In this document: positions 9,240 to 18,037 of the stretch, piece after piece
Layout of the letters: the number at the start of each line of letters is the position of its first letter
How positions within the stretch are numbered: position 1 is the stretch's first letter
DNA from: Botryllus schlosseri
Lineage: Eukaryota; Chordata; Ascidiacea; Stolidobranchia; Styelidae
Direction: 5' to 3'
Length of the DNA: 20,059 bases
Assembly: GCA_000444245.1 (NCBI GenBank)
Contig: ATSW01119024.1
Span: 1 to 20,059, forward strand
Position numbers and translations under genes: made by a program
The notes under the pieces: generated by a model
Told to the model about the DNA's origin: nothing
Seen by the model: the letters and a program-made list of their open reading frames with translations, nothing else
Database searches by the model: none

Positions 9240-9349
9240 GTCTTCAAAATTCCGGACATTTGGCATATTTTAGAAATTCCTCCCGGACGCTAGTTTGAAC
9301 AGTGAAATTCCGGACATGTCCGGGAAATTCCGGACGTATGGCAACCCTA
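9240..9349. mobile_element. hAT-like end with ATTCCGGACATGTCCGG words
   Basis: Read on the minus strand from 9349, the terminus is TAGGGTTGCCATACGTCCGG. It is followed by repeated palindromic words, ATTCCGGACA at 9248 and ATTCCGGACATGTCCGG at 9306. TAGGGTTGCCA... with CCGGA subterminal words is a familiar layout for non-autonomous hAT ends in animals. The other end was not found upstream, so the inner limit is where the words stop. Confidence 0.5.
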
Positions 9350-9969
9350 TTCTATACACAACCTAACACTTTCATGGGGAGAACAGAAAATTTTCAAATT
9401 TTTTGCTACTGGTTATAATTGAACCAACTTTGGTGTGTAGGCTTAAATTAGGTAACCGAACAATTTTATCAAGTAGCCAGTACGATTCGAGAAAAAAGTC
9501 ACTTTTGAAGAGTCCTACTGTGGAGTCACTCACAACGGGGGATTCCCCTGATTCCGAAGATTTTTTTCGTGCATGAAAAACCGGCAATATGCACACAGAT
9601 GCAGAGGATAAATAACGAAAAAAGTAGCCAGAATTTGTTTTTAGGATATAAGGCATGGGAAACGGACTGAAAACCTAGACTTTTTAAAAGTCGGTCCATT
9701 CTGAACAAACCTAATGAATATGAATATAATATTTGTGGAATTTCACCCGACGAAAAACTTTTTTCGCGCTTCGCTCGATTTTCATTGGCTAGTTGTTTGT
9801 TTGTGATATTCATGGCGTTTTTCGACTATTATGGTCATTTACACCAGGTCAATTTTCGTAATTTTATTCCGTAACTGCCGCCTTGTTGCACGGCCCACTT
9901 CTAGGCTTTATAAGACACCGCTTACGCGGATGATATGGCGAGGAGGAGCCTAGATAAACCTCCAACACT
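9350..9969. other. Non-coding stretch, nothing recognised
   Basis: AT-rich sequence with overlapping minus-strand ORFs of 94-95 codons that show low-complexity composition and no family motifs. No splice-bounded exon or repeat structure was identified. Confidence 0.45.
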
Positions 9970-10065
9970 TAGGGAAGAATTCTGGAGTCGACCCTGGTCG
10001 GACTCGAACCCGCACCCCATTGGTGTTGCAGCTGTGGATTAAATAAATGCATGCTAACTGACAAG
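9970..10065 (-). mobile_element. tRNA-derived SINE head or decayed tRNA pseudogene
   Basis: On the minus strand a B-box-like GGTTCGAGTCC (10010-10000) follows an A-box-like segment, GTCAGTTAGCATGC (about 10062-10050), some 40 bp upstream. This is the internal pol III promoter layout of a tRNA. The T-arm pairs poorly and no acceptor stem closes, so it is not a functional tRNA. It is more likely the head of a tRNA-derived SINE. Body, tail and target duplication are not clear. Confidence 0.4.
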
Positions 10066-10494
10066 ATATTATAATTCCAGTAAATAACAATATTATGGCA
10101 GTCGTAAGCTGTTTCATCTGCGATCTAGTCTCTGATGGACTGATAACCATACGCAAACTTAAATGGAAATGGCATCCAGTAAATAAAGATTTGATGGTAT
10201 TGGTCATTTGCAGTCCGGCTGAGAGCTTCAGAATACTTTGCGAAGGATAAAATATTGAATTACTCGACACTTGACTCAAAATTCAGTTACGAGTCGCGAG
10301 TCTTCCCGTATTTTTATACCTTGAGGGTTAGTGATTTTAGTCAGGTCATTTCAATACACTGACACGCAATTCCAAGTCTTTTCTGAAGCATGACTCTAAT
10401 TATCATAGCACTGCCTCCAGGCATGAAATGTATTCCCGACAACTTGCCATCATGGTAATTATAAGCAAGACGCTTCACATGGCTTCGGTTGACA
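10066..10494. other. Non-coding stretch with GAGTCGCGAGTC motif
   Basis: The only structure seen is around 10257-10305, where ACTCGACACTTGACTC and ACGAGTCGCGAGTC resemble the subterminal words of the hAT element at 1-247. It may be a fragment of a related element. Nothing else was recognised. Confidence 0.4.
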
Positions 10495-10532
10495 CAGTGT
10501 TTTTCAACCATTATCTCGCTGGGTGACACTAA

Positions 10533-12275
10533 TTAACACTAGAACTACCGGAACCTCGAACTACCTAGAACTACCTTGTGACTTTTTTGACGCATGTTGA
10601 ATTTTCTCCGATTAAATGCATTCAACGGAGCTAAAAATCAGCACAAATCTCAACAAACGGCATCGGAAACCATTGTTTATTGCGCTCACAGCTACTTGCA
10701 ATATTTTAGACACACCTTTGTGCAACACTTATATAACAAATCGCAGTTTTTTGGTGTAACATATAAGTGTTGTTGTGGTGCGCATTTAGTAGCCTATTTG
10801 AGCACGTTCTTTAAAAAGTTGGAGTAGGTTCCAGATCTGCTTCAGCCACATCACCATTGTTGGTTATTGCTGACTTATCACAAATCTTATCAGATAAGAT
10901 TTGCATAATGCAATCTCGCAACTAATCCTCGATTTGCATGTTTTTATAGTATCGGCATTTTGGCAAGCAGAAGATCATTCACATTCTAAGAAAACATGCA
11001 CGGACCATCGTCGACTTGTTGGTACCCTCATAAGAATACTGCCTTGCAACCTGGCCAATAATATCCCCCTGGTTTTGTTTCGTTATAACATTTACTCGTC
11101 ACTGGTTTCTTGTGTGTGTTGTTTCTGAAGAAAACAGTTACCTCCGGTTGGAGTGAACTCAGTATATCTGTCTACAACTTCGATCTCTACACTGGCATCT
11201 CGCCATTACGCTTATCAACAAGATGATAGCATTGAAAAGTGTGGCTACACGAAGCTGCCTGTGTTCCTTCTGGTCCTGGGTAGCTTTAAGCAACTTTTGA
11301 CAATAGTGTCAACTGGGACTTCGTTTGCTTCTCCAAGCGTATACAGCCTCATTCACGTAACATTGTTTCAAGATGGATTAAATCACACTCTTCACATTAC
11401 TATGCTTGGCAAATGTATAGATTATAGAAGAGGTGTCCTGTCCTATCCTTGCCTAAATATGAGACGCCCTTCTACAAATACTTTGTAGCAGCAGCGTCCA
11501 CCATCTGACATTTTACCCCAATTATTTGCTGGAATTTCGACCATGCAATAAACGAAAACAATATTATCTTTATCGAGTCTGCACCTTTTTTTAATCCTTA
11601 TGTCAATAGAAAGCTCATGACTTCCACAAACCTGTTCCTCGAGAGGGTCTGACTAAACATAATGCACGCATGCCCTCGGTCCTCATATGCATTCAATTTT
11701 CTATATCCAGCTCCCTCTCCCCCCGAAGATCCATCTCGTAGACCGGAGCAAAGGCCCTTTTCCCTTGTACAACCCTAGTACATTAGTATTGGCAATACAG
11801 ATGTCGGCTTGGTCTAATGGTACATTTCAAATGTCATGTCCTGTAACACGCTGAGCTTCAGAAATATAATATTACAGAGCTTTGGTGACTCGGAACGAGG
11901 AAGATCCACGGCCTTCTATTACAAGGGATGTTGTTGCTAACACAATTGATCAAATCGATATTAACAAAGTTCTGTTGTTACAAACGACTTTTCTGCGTTT
12001 AGCAGATACATAACCACTGTCAAGAATATGAAACTGCGATGCCTTAAGGTAGAAAAACTGTAATCCGTCAAAAAAGCCACTAGGTAGTTCTAGGTAGTTC
12101 TGTGTATAGCTTTTTTATTTGTACTAGATGAGTGATGAAAATCATAGGTAAGGTAGCCTACATAAAATAAATAATAGTCAAGAAGTTTAAGCCGAACAGC
12201 GTAGGATTTGACTGAATGCCAGCTCTTCAAAAATGAAAATGCGTAAAAAAAGCCACTTGTTCGTTCTAGTGTTAA
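10533..12275 (-). mobile_element. piggyBac DNA transposon (about 1.74 kb), degenerate
   Basis: The element is bounded by TTAA on both sides (10533-10536 and 12272-12275), the diagnostic piggyBac target duplication. The ends are CACTAGAACTACC (left) and, inverted, CACTAGAACGAAC (right). Just inside the left end is a block, GAACTACCTAGAACTACCTT then GTGACTTTTTTGACGC. Its near-exact inverted partner lies not at the right tip but about 165 bp inside it, at 12063-12100, so the right end carries an extra internal copy of the terminal repeat. The interior holds the decayed transposase on the minus strand. It inserted into the hAT fragment that starts at 10495. Confidence 0.8.
10670..11650 (-). pseudogene. 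piggyBac transposase pseudogene
   Basis: Read on the minus strand, pieces in the order expected of a piggyBac transposase (DDE_Tnp_1_7) survive in different frames. FSQTLSRNRFVEVMSFL (11657-11607) matches the family block SxxMSRDRFxxIxxFL. VDAAATKYL then KGVSYLGKDRTGHL (11500-11431) matches DAxTxYVxxxxxYxGKxTxxL. QYSYEGTNKST...ACF near 11030-10980 fits the YSxKRxTRRWPxxxF block. A Cys-rich stretch (NCDLLYKCCTKVCLKYC, about 10750-10690) sits where the family has its C-terminal Cys finger. Stops and frameshifts are frequent throughout: for example an in-frame TAG follows ATKYL, and the blocks lie in at least two frames. No functional enzyme can be made. The N-terminal part upstream of 11660 is too eroded to delimit. 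Confidence 0.65.
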
Positions 12276-12320
12276 TTTTCATTACACTGCGTACCACCTG
12301 GTGTCAGAATGATGTATTTT

Positions 12321-12663
12321 ACTCAAATGTATCGGTATTTTATAATTCTTTTGTTATTATATACCATAACACCGACGAATAGCAAGAAAACACACTTTCA
12401 ATGTGACAAAAGCAACTGTTTTTTCTACACAAGCTTATGTCTACTTGGGGTATAATATTGTTCGATGCGCACAGCAGAGAACTGTTGCTCGCAACCCTGT
12501 GGCCATGTGGGAATCTCAATTCATATTTTCTTGACAGTTCAAGTCAACGTGCCGTTTGAAAATGCTGGGCTTCATAGCGTGTCAGAGAGGATTTTCCCAG
12601 AAACCAAACATGGCGGCAAACATTATCCTCCGTTTCGATTACATTCGAATCCATACCTTATGT
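12321..12663. other. Non-coding stretch, nothing recognised
   Basis: It may be the interior of the hAT fragment that begins at 10495. No motif, exon or repeat boundary was identified. Confidence 0.4.
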
Positions 12664-12760
12664 CAGTGGTTCGTAAACTTTTTATGCCCCGACCCAAATC
12701 TAAGTTTAGAGGCCCATCGCGACGCAAACCTTGCCCATCAACAAAAATGCATGTTATTAC
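12664..12760. mobile_element. hAT-like left end (CAGTGGTTCGTAAAC)
   Basis: CAGTGGTTCGTAAACTTTTT followed by ATGCCCCGACCC is the familiar start of non-autonomous hAT elements and is close to the MITE terminus at 19738 (CAGTGGTTCGCAACTTTTTT). No right end was found before the Gypsy element begins near 13068, so the rest may have been displaced or lost. The right limit given is arbitrary. Confidence 0.5.
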
Positions 12761-13067
12761 AAGTATGCTATACGTTTCACGGGCGTGTATGACAGAGAGA
12801 ACGTTTGGACGACAGTTGTACGCAATACAGCTCTGTACATTTCTGCCGCCTGCTATTTCAAATCGGGGTGCATTATTTTCCTCTGCGGGTCGCATTTGTG
12901 GGCTAATGCATTTGCGCTACTATCTACTCATGTTGCAAGGACGATTTCGACGACAGAACATATCAGTGTCCAACGTTTTGGCCAATCAGCGACGGTCGTT
13001 TTTGGCCAAGTTTTCATCGCCACACAGAACTTGTGATGCCATGGCGCTGCACCGTGCACAGCCGTAT

Positions 13068-13220
13068 TGTGGTGTTAGTAATCATTGTTCATGTAATTAT
13101 TACGCTGTCTTATATTGCACCCGCTGTCGTAGGCATGATCATTCCTTATTCGCCGAGATGCTGTTGAGTTGTACGTCTCGCTAATAATAAAGTAGTATTG
13201 GACTCAGCGTTCTGCGTTCA
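13068..13220 (+). repeat. Candidate 5' LTR of the Gypsy element
   Basis: The segment starts TGTGGTGTTAG, ends GCGTTCA, and contains AATAAA at 13186-13191. The next bases TGGTCATTGG could be a primer-binding site, as many begin TGG right after the LTR. At 153 bp it would be a short LTR, which some Gypsy lineages have. The partner LTR is not in the window, so the borders are a proposal. Confidence 0.3.
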
Positions 13221-13277
13221 TGGTCATTGGATAGGGTCTAAGTCAGGACAGTCTACTGACTGAGCTCGCAAGATCGA

Positions 13278-13646
13278 TTGAGCATCGATCCAGAGGATTC
13301 CAGGGAACCAACGTTGTTTCGCCACTGGAAGCGACAGCTCACTGAACATTTCACGGAACTCGAGGAGCGTCGGAAGGAGAATGACCTTCCTGTGAACAAG
13401 CTCGGAGTTTTGATCGGTGCCGTGAGCTACGAAGTCTACGGATACATTGCCGATGCTACAACGTTCGACGCCGCAATGAAGTCGCTTGGGGAAAGATTCG
13501 AGAAGACTATCAACACTGTCTATGCAATACAACTGTTGGTGAGTGGGCATCGGAAAATGGGGAACCGATCGCGGCTCGCAACTGCGAGTTCACTGCGGTT
13601 TCTGCGGCAGAGCACTGAAATGAAGCTCTGTGCGATGTATTCGTGA
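13278..13646 (+). pseudogene. Gypsy gag remnant
   Basis: The reading resembles the capsid-type Gag of Ty3/Gypsy elements. The FRHWKRQLTEHF region, KLGVLIGAVSYEVYGYIAD and TTFDAAMKSLGERFEKTINT follow the family pattern FxxWxxxF ... KLxxLxxxxxxxVYxYI ... TYxxAxxxLxxxF. It lies directly downstream of the candidate LTR. It belongs to the broken element and is not a host gene. Confidence 0.65.
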
Positions 13647-13848
13647 ATGGACTGAATCTACCGTTTATACAGTAGCGCCCGTTTGAAAAGAGTGATCTGA
13701 AGATTGATTCGGCGCTAGAATTAGCACATACATTGGATCAAGCTGCAAAGTATTCGGCTGATGTGTCCGCAAATAGCAATCTAGCGATGGTGAGAAATCC
13801 TGATTACTCAGGTTCTACCGTCACTGAGTCGCAATCTTCACAAACCCT

Positions 13849-14513
13849 TTGCGTCGAGATTCTGATGGCGATCAAATCGCTGCAGGTCGTAGAAGAAAAC
13901 ATCAGAAGCGGAAGAAAAAGAGATGTCGGTATTGCCGGGAACGCAAGCACGACAGTATAGGCTGCCCCGCGTCCATGGCACGTTGTCGTAACTGCGGGCG
14001 TAAAGGACATTACGCAAAAGTATGTGAGTCAAAGCCGCAGACGGAGTCACCTATGTTGGCAGCTGTTCATGCCTCTGTCGATTTGCAGCGTCGCGCTGTT
14101 CTAGCGGGCGCCCCGACATGCCCAGATAAGGCTGTGGTATCCATCTCTTTGAGGAGGAGAAAGTTGAAATCCCTGTTCGATACTGGGGCTGCTATTAACT
14201 TCATTGACGCGCGGCGAGCGCGGAAGTTGGGTTCAAGTGGGGAGGCCGATCATCGTCGGCTGATCTTGCGATAAAAAACACCTCGGCAGAAATCTTGGGT
14301 TTCGTATGGACAGATTTCACTTGTTGCGGTCGGCGCTACCGAAGCATCAAGTTCGCCGTTATGAATTACCTTTGTGCTGATGTTATCATAGGACATACAT
14401 TCATTGAGAAACATGACTGCATAATATTTCCGATGGGAGGGGATCTTCCACCACTGAATATAAAGGAGTTGGCAGACGCCGACGAAGAGGGTCTTGGTGA
14501 TGATAATCGGTAA
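13849..14513 (+). pseudogene. Gypsy nucleocapsid zinc knuckles and protease remnants
   Basis: A basic tract leads into two knuckles, CRYCRERKHDSIGC and CRNCGRKGHYAKVC, both fitting C-x2-C-x4-H-x4-C or a near variant. Downstream, LKSLFDTGAAINFID shows the aspartic protease DTGA active site. Further on, ADVIIGHTFIEKHDCIIF corresponds to the hydrophobic flap-distal block (family ILGxDFLxxH). The order gag, knuckles, protease is standard for Gypsy. The element is broken, so no product is expected. Confidence 0.8.
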
Positions 14514-14591
14514 AAATATATTCCCACCACCGACCCTACTGTTTCTGTTGCACCTGCCAACGGTCTGGAAGAACCGAGATTATTTGAATTC

Positions 14592-14995
14592 ATGACTGCG
14601 GATTGTCACCCTATTGCGACGCGCTCGCGAAACTACAGCGAAGATGACAAATCGTTTATTGACGCGGAGATCAAAAGGATGCTCGAATCGGGTACAATTG
14701 AACATAGTCGTTCACCTTGGAGAGCTAAACTTGTTGTAGTGAAGAGTAACCGTGAAAAGAGGTTGGCAGTGGACTACTCGACTACGGTAAATCGTTCCAC
14801 GTGTCCAGACGCGTATCCGTTACATCGTATCGAAGATCTCGTTAACTATGTTGCCCTAAACAAGTGGTATACCAGCATCGATTAGAAAGAGGCATACCAC
14901 CAGCTAAAAATTCGTGATGATGAAAAGGTCTGCACTGCATTTGAAGCGAACAAAAAACTCTATCAGTTCCGGCGCGTTCCTTTTATGGTAATCAA
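14592..14995 (+). pseudogene. Gypsy reverse transcriptase remnant, 5' part
   Basis: Family blocks are visible: the entry PIATRSRNYS, IKRMLESGTIEHSRSPWRA (usual GxIxxSxSPWAS), LVVVKSNREKRLAVDYSTTV (VxKKDGxxRxCVDYRxLN), PDAYPLHRIEDL (YPLPRIDDL) and KWYTSID (block ahead of the first catalytic Asp). The region ends exactly at the 8-bp duplication GTAATCAA where a hAT was inserted. Confidence 0.8.
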
Positions 14996-15568
14996 TAGGG
15001 ATGGTGTGAACCTCTGAAAGGTTCAGGTTCGTGTGAACGCGAACCTTTTTGAAAGGTTCTGTGTGAACACGAACGTGAACCTCATGACGTCACGTGACGT
15101 CATATTGCTAATTCCAACCCTACATTTCAGCGAAGTAATAGCCTGTTTTAATGTACACCAGTGATTCCCAACCGCTGCCCTGAGGGCCGCATGCGGCCCC
15201 CAGCTAGCCTTCTTGCGGCCCCCACAAAAATTTTGAGAAATCGATTTATGAAAAATTTTTTTTTTTATAAAATACTCTTGCTTGGCTTGGAGTCTGGAGT
15301 TTTCCATTAGGATTGCAGGAAAGTTGTGAGAAGACTGCTAAGATTACGTCACTGTTGTTTCAATGCAATGTGCCCTAACTTTCCAGTTGAACGGGCAGTA
15401 CCTATAGATATAGGTATATATGACATAGGTATTGACAGGACCGTAACTGCCGCACGCCAAGCCCCCCAATTGGGGGGGCCCTGAAATTATTTAGTGAATT
15501 AGCATAAATTATAGAGTATTTTATGAAATTTTATGCAACTTTTTCAACGATTTCAAGTTTCCAAGTAC

Positions 15569-16742
15569 CTTAATTATTGGGTACTCTTCGACCAAGATAA
15601 AATACGCAAGATTTATAGAAGTGGGCATATCGGCGTTGGCCATTACCGCGCCACGACGCGCGAAGACATATAAAGTTTTAGGCCATGTAACATGCGGCTC
15701 CAAGAAGTGTGCCAGAACGATCGGCAGCGAGAAAAGCTTGGCCGAAAAGGACTGCCCTTACGCTGACCGAAAACTTCGTTATGTATATTCAAAATACATA
15801 TAGGTATAATTGACCATAGGCGCCTAAATGACTGGCACCAAATGTTCCTGTCTTGGCAATCTGAACCTCACGAGACAAATAGGCTACCATTCCGCAGGGA
15901 AGAATTATATGCCAGTGAAGAACTACCAATTTGAAATCGTGTGCATCTTTTAGTTTAGTATGTTTGGGCGATTCTATATTTCTTGATATAGCTGACTGGA
16001 GGTCACAAAATAACAAATAACATCATGTACCAACGGGTCCACCCGTCCGAATATGTTTAATTATTATTTACGGGCCCTACAGTTTCCAAGACACCTCACT
16101 CAGCTCTACCGGTAAATGTGCTGATTACGTGAGCAGAGAGGACAAGTAATTGATAGCAATATATATGCAATTCCCGATCTTATTGACCTATTTTATTTTG
16201 TATTATCGAAAATTTTCGCGCTCCCCGCTGGCTCACCAAACGGGGATGCCGATTTCGTGGCGGAAGCGAACAACGGCACGGGGATCGGTTTATCCCCCTA
16301 TGGGAGCTCAAGACCTAAATTAAGTGTTTTTTGGGGGGGGGGCTGACGAAGTGCTGTTTCGTTCCTGCGAACGGGTATACGTCCGAAGATGTTTAATTAT
16401 TATTGAGTGGTCCTACCTTATCAAACACAACTCATCCGGCTCAACCGGTCAATCTGATTACGTGAGCAGAGAGAGGATAAAAATTGATACCAATATATAT
16501 GCAATTCCCGATTATATTGACCGATTCAATCATGAATTATAGAAATTTTTGGCGCTTCGGGCGATTAGTCGAGAGAAGATACCTAAAACGGACACCCGAT
16601 TTAGATGATAAATAGCGGTAAACAGCCATCTAGCCTGACGGGGTTTGGGGGTTTCGAAGTTCTGTTAATCACCCTACGGGTGACCCAAGAGAAACGTTTT
16701 TTTTTGGGGGGGGGCTGACGAAGTGCTGTTACGGCCCTGGTT
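15569..16742. repeat. Unclassified interspersed repeat, copy 2, with tandem extra unit
   Basis: 15569-16370 corresponds in order to 3148-4310 (see shared words there) and has the empty site for the LINE found in copy 1. A further unit, 16371-16742, repeats the part from ACGGG...ATGTTTAATTATTATT (16033 and 16371, 338 bp apart) to CTGACGAAGTGCTGTT (16343 and 16715). In both units here the closing word is preceded by a T-run then a G-run (T6G10 at 16327-16342, T9G9 at 16697-16714), which copy 1 lacks. Confidence 0.7.
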
Positions 16743-16781
16743 ATTGATAACTAATTTACGGATAGATGTGCAATAAGTGAC

Positions 16782-17048
16782 TCACGATTGAATACGCCGA
16801 GATGCGTACTGCTTAGCCGGCGAAAAACAGGATGATTGGTAGTCCTGTAGCTCGCGACCCAAGCGTCCGAATAATTTGATATGTCGGTGTTCATCGAAAG
16901 CAAGTGTCGCACTGATTCCAAAAATACGAATTGGCAATAAAACTACTCCGAAATAGCCAGCAAAGGTTGATTGTTCTGAACAACGGGAGCGCGGCAACAC
17001 AATGGCCAATGGCGTCAAGCGAATGATGGGCACAATGCCAATTTTCAT
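16782..17048 (-). CDS. 88-codon ORF inside the inner hAT (hypothetical)
   Basis: The ORF opens MKIGIVPIIRLTPLAIVLPR and includes a hydrophobic segment, GYFGVVLLPIRIFGISATLA, followed by a charged tail FDEHRHIKLFGRLGRELQDY. It stops at TGA right inside a GTGAGT, a consensus splice donor, so the open stretch might be an exon captured from a host gene rather than a complete gene. An in-frame stop lies 24 bases before the ATG. I do not recognise the family: a faint likeness of LLPIR to membrane acyltransferases is too weak to name. Composition is less AT-rich than the surroundings. Chance remains possible at this length. Confidence 0.3.
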   Translation of the reverse strand: MKIGIVPIIRLTPLAIVLPRSRCSEQSTFAGYFGVVLLPIRIFGISATLAFDEHRHIKLFGRLGRELQDYQSSCFSPAKQYASRRIQS

Positions 17049-17167
17049 ATTTTGGTGACTATTTTGGGTTCCTTACATTGCCTTGGTATGCGTGCGGCCC
17101 CGGCCGTACTCTGAAATTCTAAATTTGGCCCTGCCACCGAAAAAGGTTGGGAACCACTGATGTACAC

Positions 17168-17900
17168 GATACCTAGCGATAACGCAGGCCACATAATGTC
17201 ACGATGCTGAAGTACATATTGATGTTTTTAACGTCGCCTAATGTATCAACTGGGGCAATCAAATGGTATAATAATCCGATAAAATCAATATCTTCCGTCT
17301 CGTTGCCAACAATTTCAAAAAGAACTTGCAAGGAGGGAATATAAGCTTACGCCTTAACGGTCTAGGCCAGAACGGACATTGTATTCGGCGTCCGAGTATT
17401 GCTACGTTGATTAATTGAACAGAGTGTAAATCGGGTTTCTATTCTTGCTACCGCTATTACCGCATTGCCAAGTTATACAGCAGTAGCCAACACCCCGATC
17501 GCACGGATTTAGTTTTTATGATACAATAAACATGTGCAAGCAGGATTGACCCCGTACGCCTGGGCTAGATATTTTACATCATAAAACGATATCAATTTCA
17601 CTGATCGGTTGAATAAGTATCATTCGCTGACTACCTACAATCCTACGACCTACATGTAGTGTATTTCGCTCTTGAGGTTTTGTGATTGCGGGNCACGCTC
17701 ACAGCAGAGAGTCAATAAATATTCATAAACGGAAAACTGGATATTTCGAGCAAACTTTTGTAGCGANNCAAGTGAAATTTTTGAGATTTTCAAGGTGCAT
17801 GCTCGTTTAGTGTTGGTTTGNCTATGATNCCAACGCCATGCANAGAGTGGCCNGCAGTTGAAATGCAGTAAATTTCAACGAAAGNNGTTATAATGAAGTG
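17168..17900. other. Interior of outer hAT, nothing recognised
   Basis: No transposase motif, ORF of note or repeat is visible. Several N bases lie near its right side. Confidence 0.5.
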
Positions 17901-18037
17901 AAAATTGTAATTTATGAAAAAGGTTCACAGTGCAGAACCTATCAAGGTTCGTTTGTGAACGTGAACCTCTAAATTTCTGAGGTTCACACACAGAACGCGA
18001 ACGTGAACCTCACGTTCACACCATCCCTAGTAATCAA

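Larger units (their letters stand above)
10495..12320. mobile_element. hAT-like element fragment split by a piggyBac insertion
   Basis: CAGTGTTTTTCAACCATTAT at 10495 is a classic hAT terminus (CAGTGTTTCTCAACC group). After 38 bp it meets the TTAA where a piggyBac element starts. Beyond the second TTAA (12272-12275) the sequence resumes as TTTTCATTACACTGCGTACC then ACCTGG, suitable as hAT subterminal sequence. The left flank 8-mer is GTTGACAC-like (10487-10494). The right end could not be found, so the limit of 12320 is arbitrary. Confidence 0.5.
15159..17159. mobile_element. Inner hAT element (2.0 kb) inserted into the outer hAT
   Basis: The left end CAGTGATTCCCAACCGCTGC and the inverted right end CAGTGGTTCCCAACCTTTTT share the first 15 bases with one change. 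The flanking 8-mers ATGTACAC (15151-15158 and 17160-17167) are identical, the expected hAT duplication. GCGGCCCC-rich subterminal stretches lie inside each end (GCATGCGGCCCCC on the left, GTGCGGCCCCGGCC on the right). The interior contains a second copy of the 3148-4310 repeat (15569-16370) with a tandem extra unit (to 16742), plus an 88-codon minus-strand ORF. No hAT transposase was recognised, so it is non-autonomous. Confidence 0.92.
14996..18029. mobile_element. Outer hAT element (3.03 kb with insert) inside the Gypsy element
   Basis: The termini TAGGGATGGTGTGAAC (14996) and, inverted, the same 16 bases ending at 18029 are identical. The flanks GTAATCAA at 14988-14995 and 18030-18037 form an exact 8-bp target duplication, diagnostic of hAT. 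Both ends are packed with GTGAACCT / AGGTTCAC / ACGAACCT words. Just inside the left end is a perfect 20-bp palindrome, ATGACGTCACGTGACGTCAT (15084-15103). No transposase-like reading was found, so it is non-autonomous. Excluding the inner hAT and its extra 8-mer, the element is about 1.0 kb. N bases at 17692, 17767-17768, 17821, 17829, 17843, 17853 and 17885-17886 mark poorly resolved bases near the right end. Confidence 0.9.

Noticed and set aside
9372-9813. Two overlapping minus-strand ORFs of about 95 codons
   Set aside because: Low-complexity, AT-driven composition and no motif or splice context.
12465-13184. 239-codon + strand ORF, the longest in the window
   Set aside because: No family motif and erratic composition. 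It overlaps the hAT terminus at 12664 and the candidate Gypsy LTR, so it is a chance reading through repeats.
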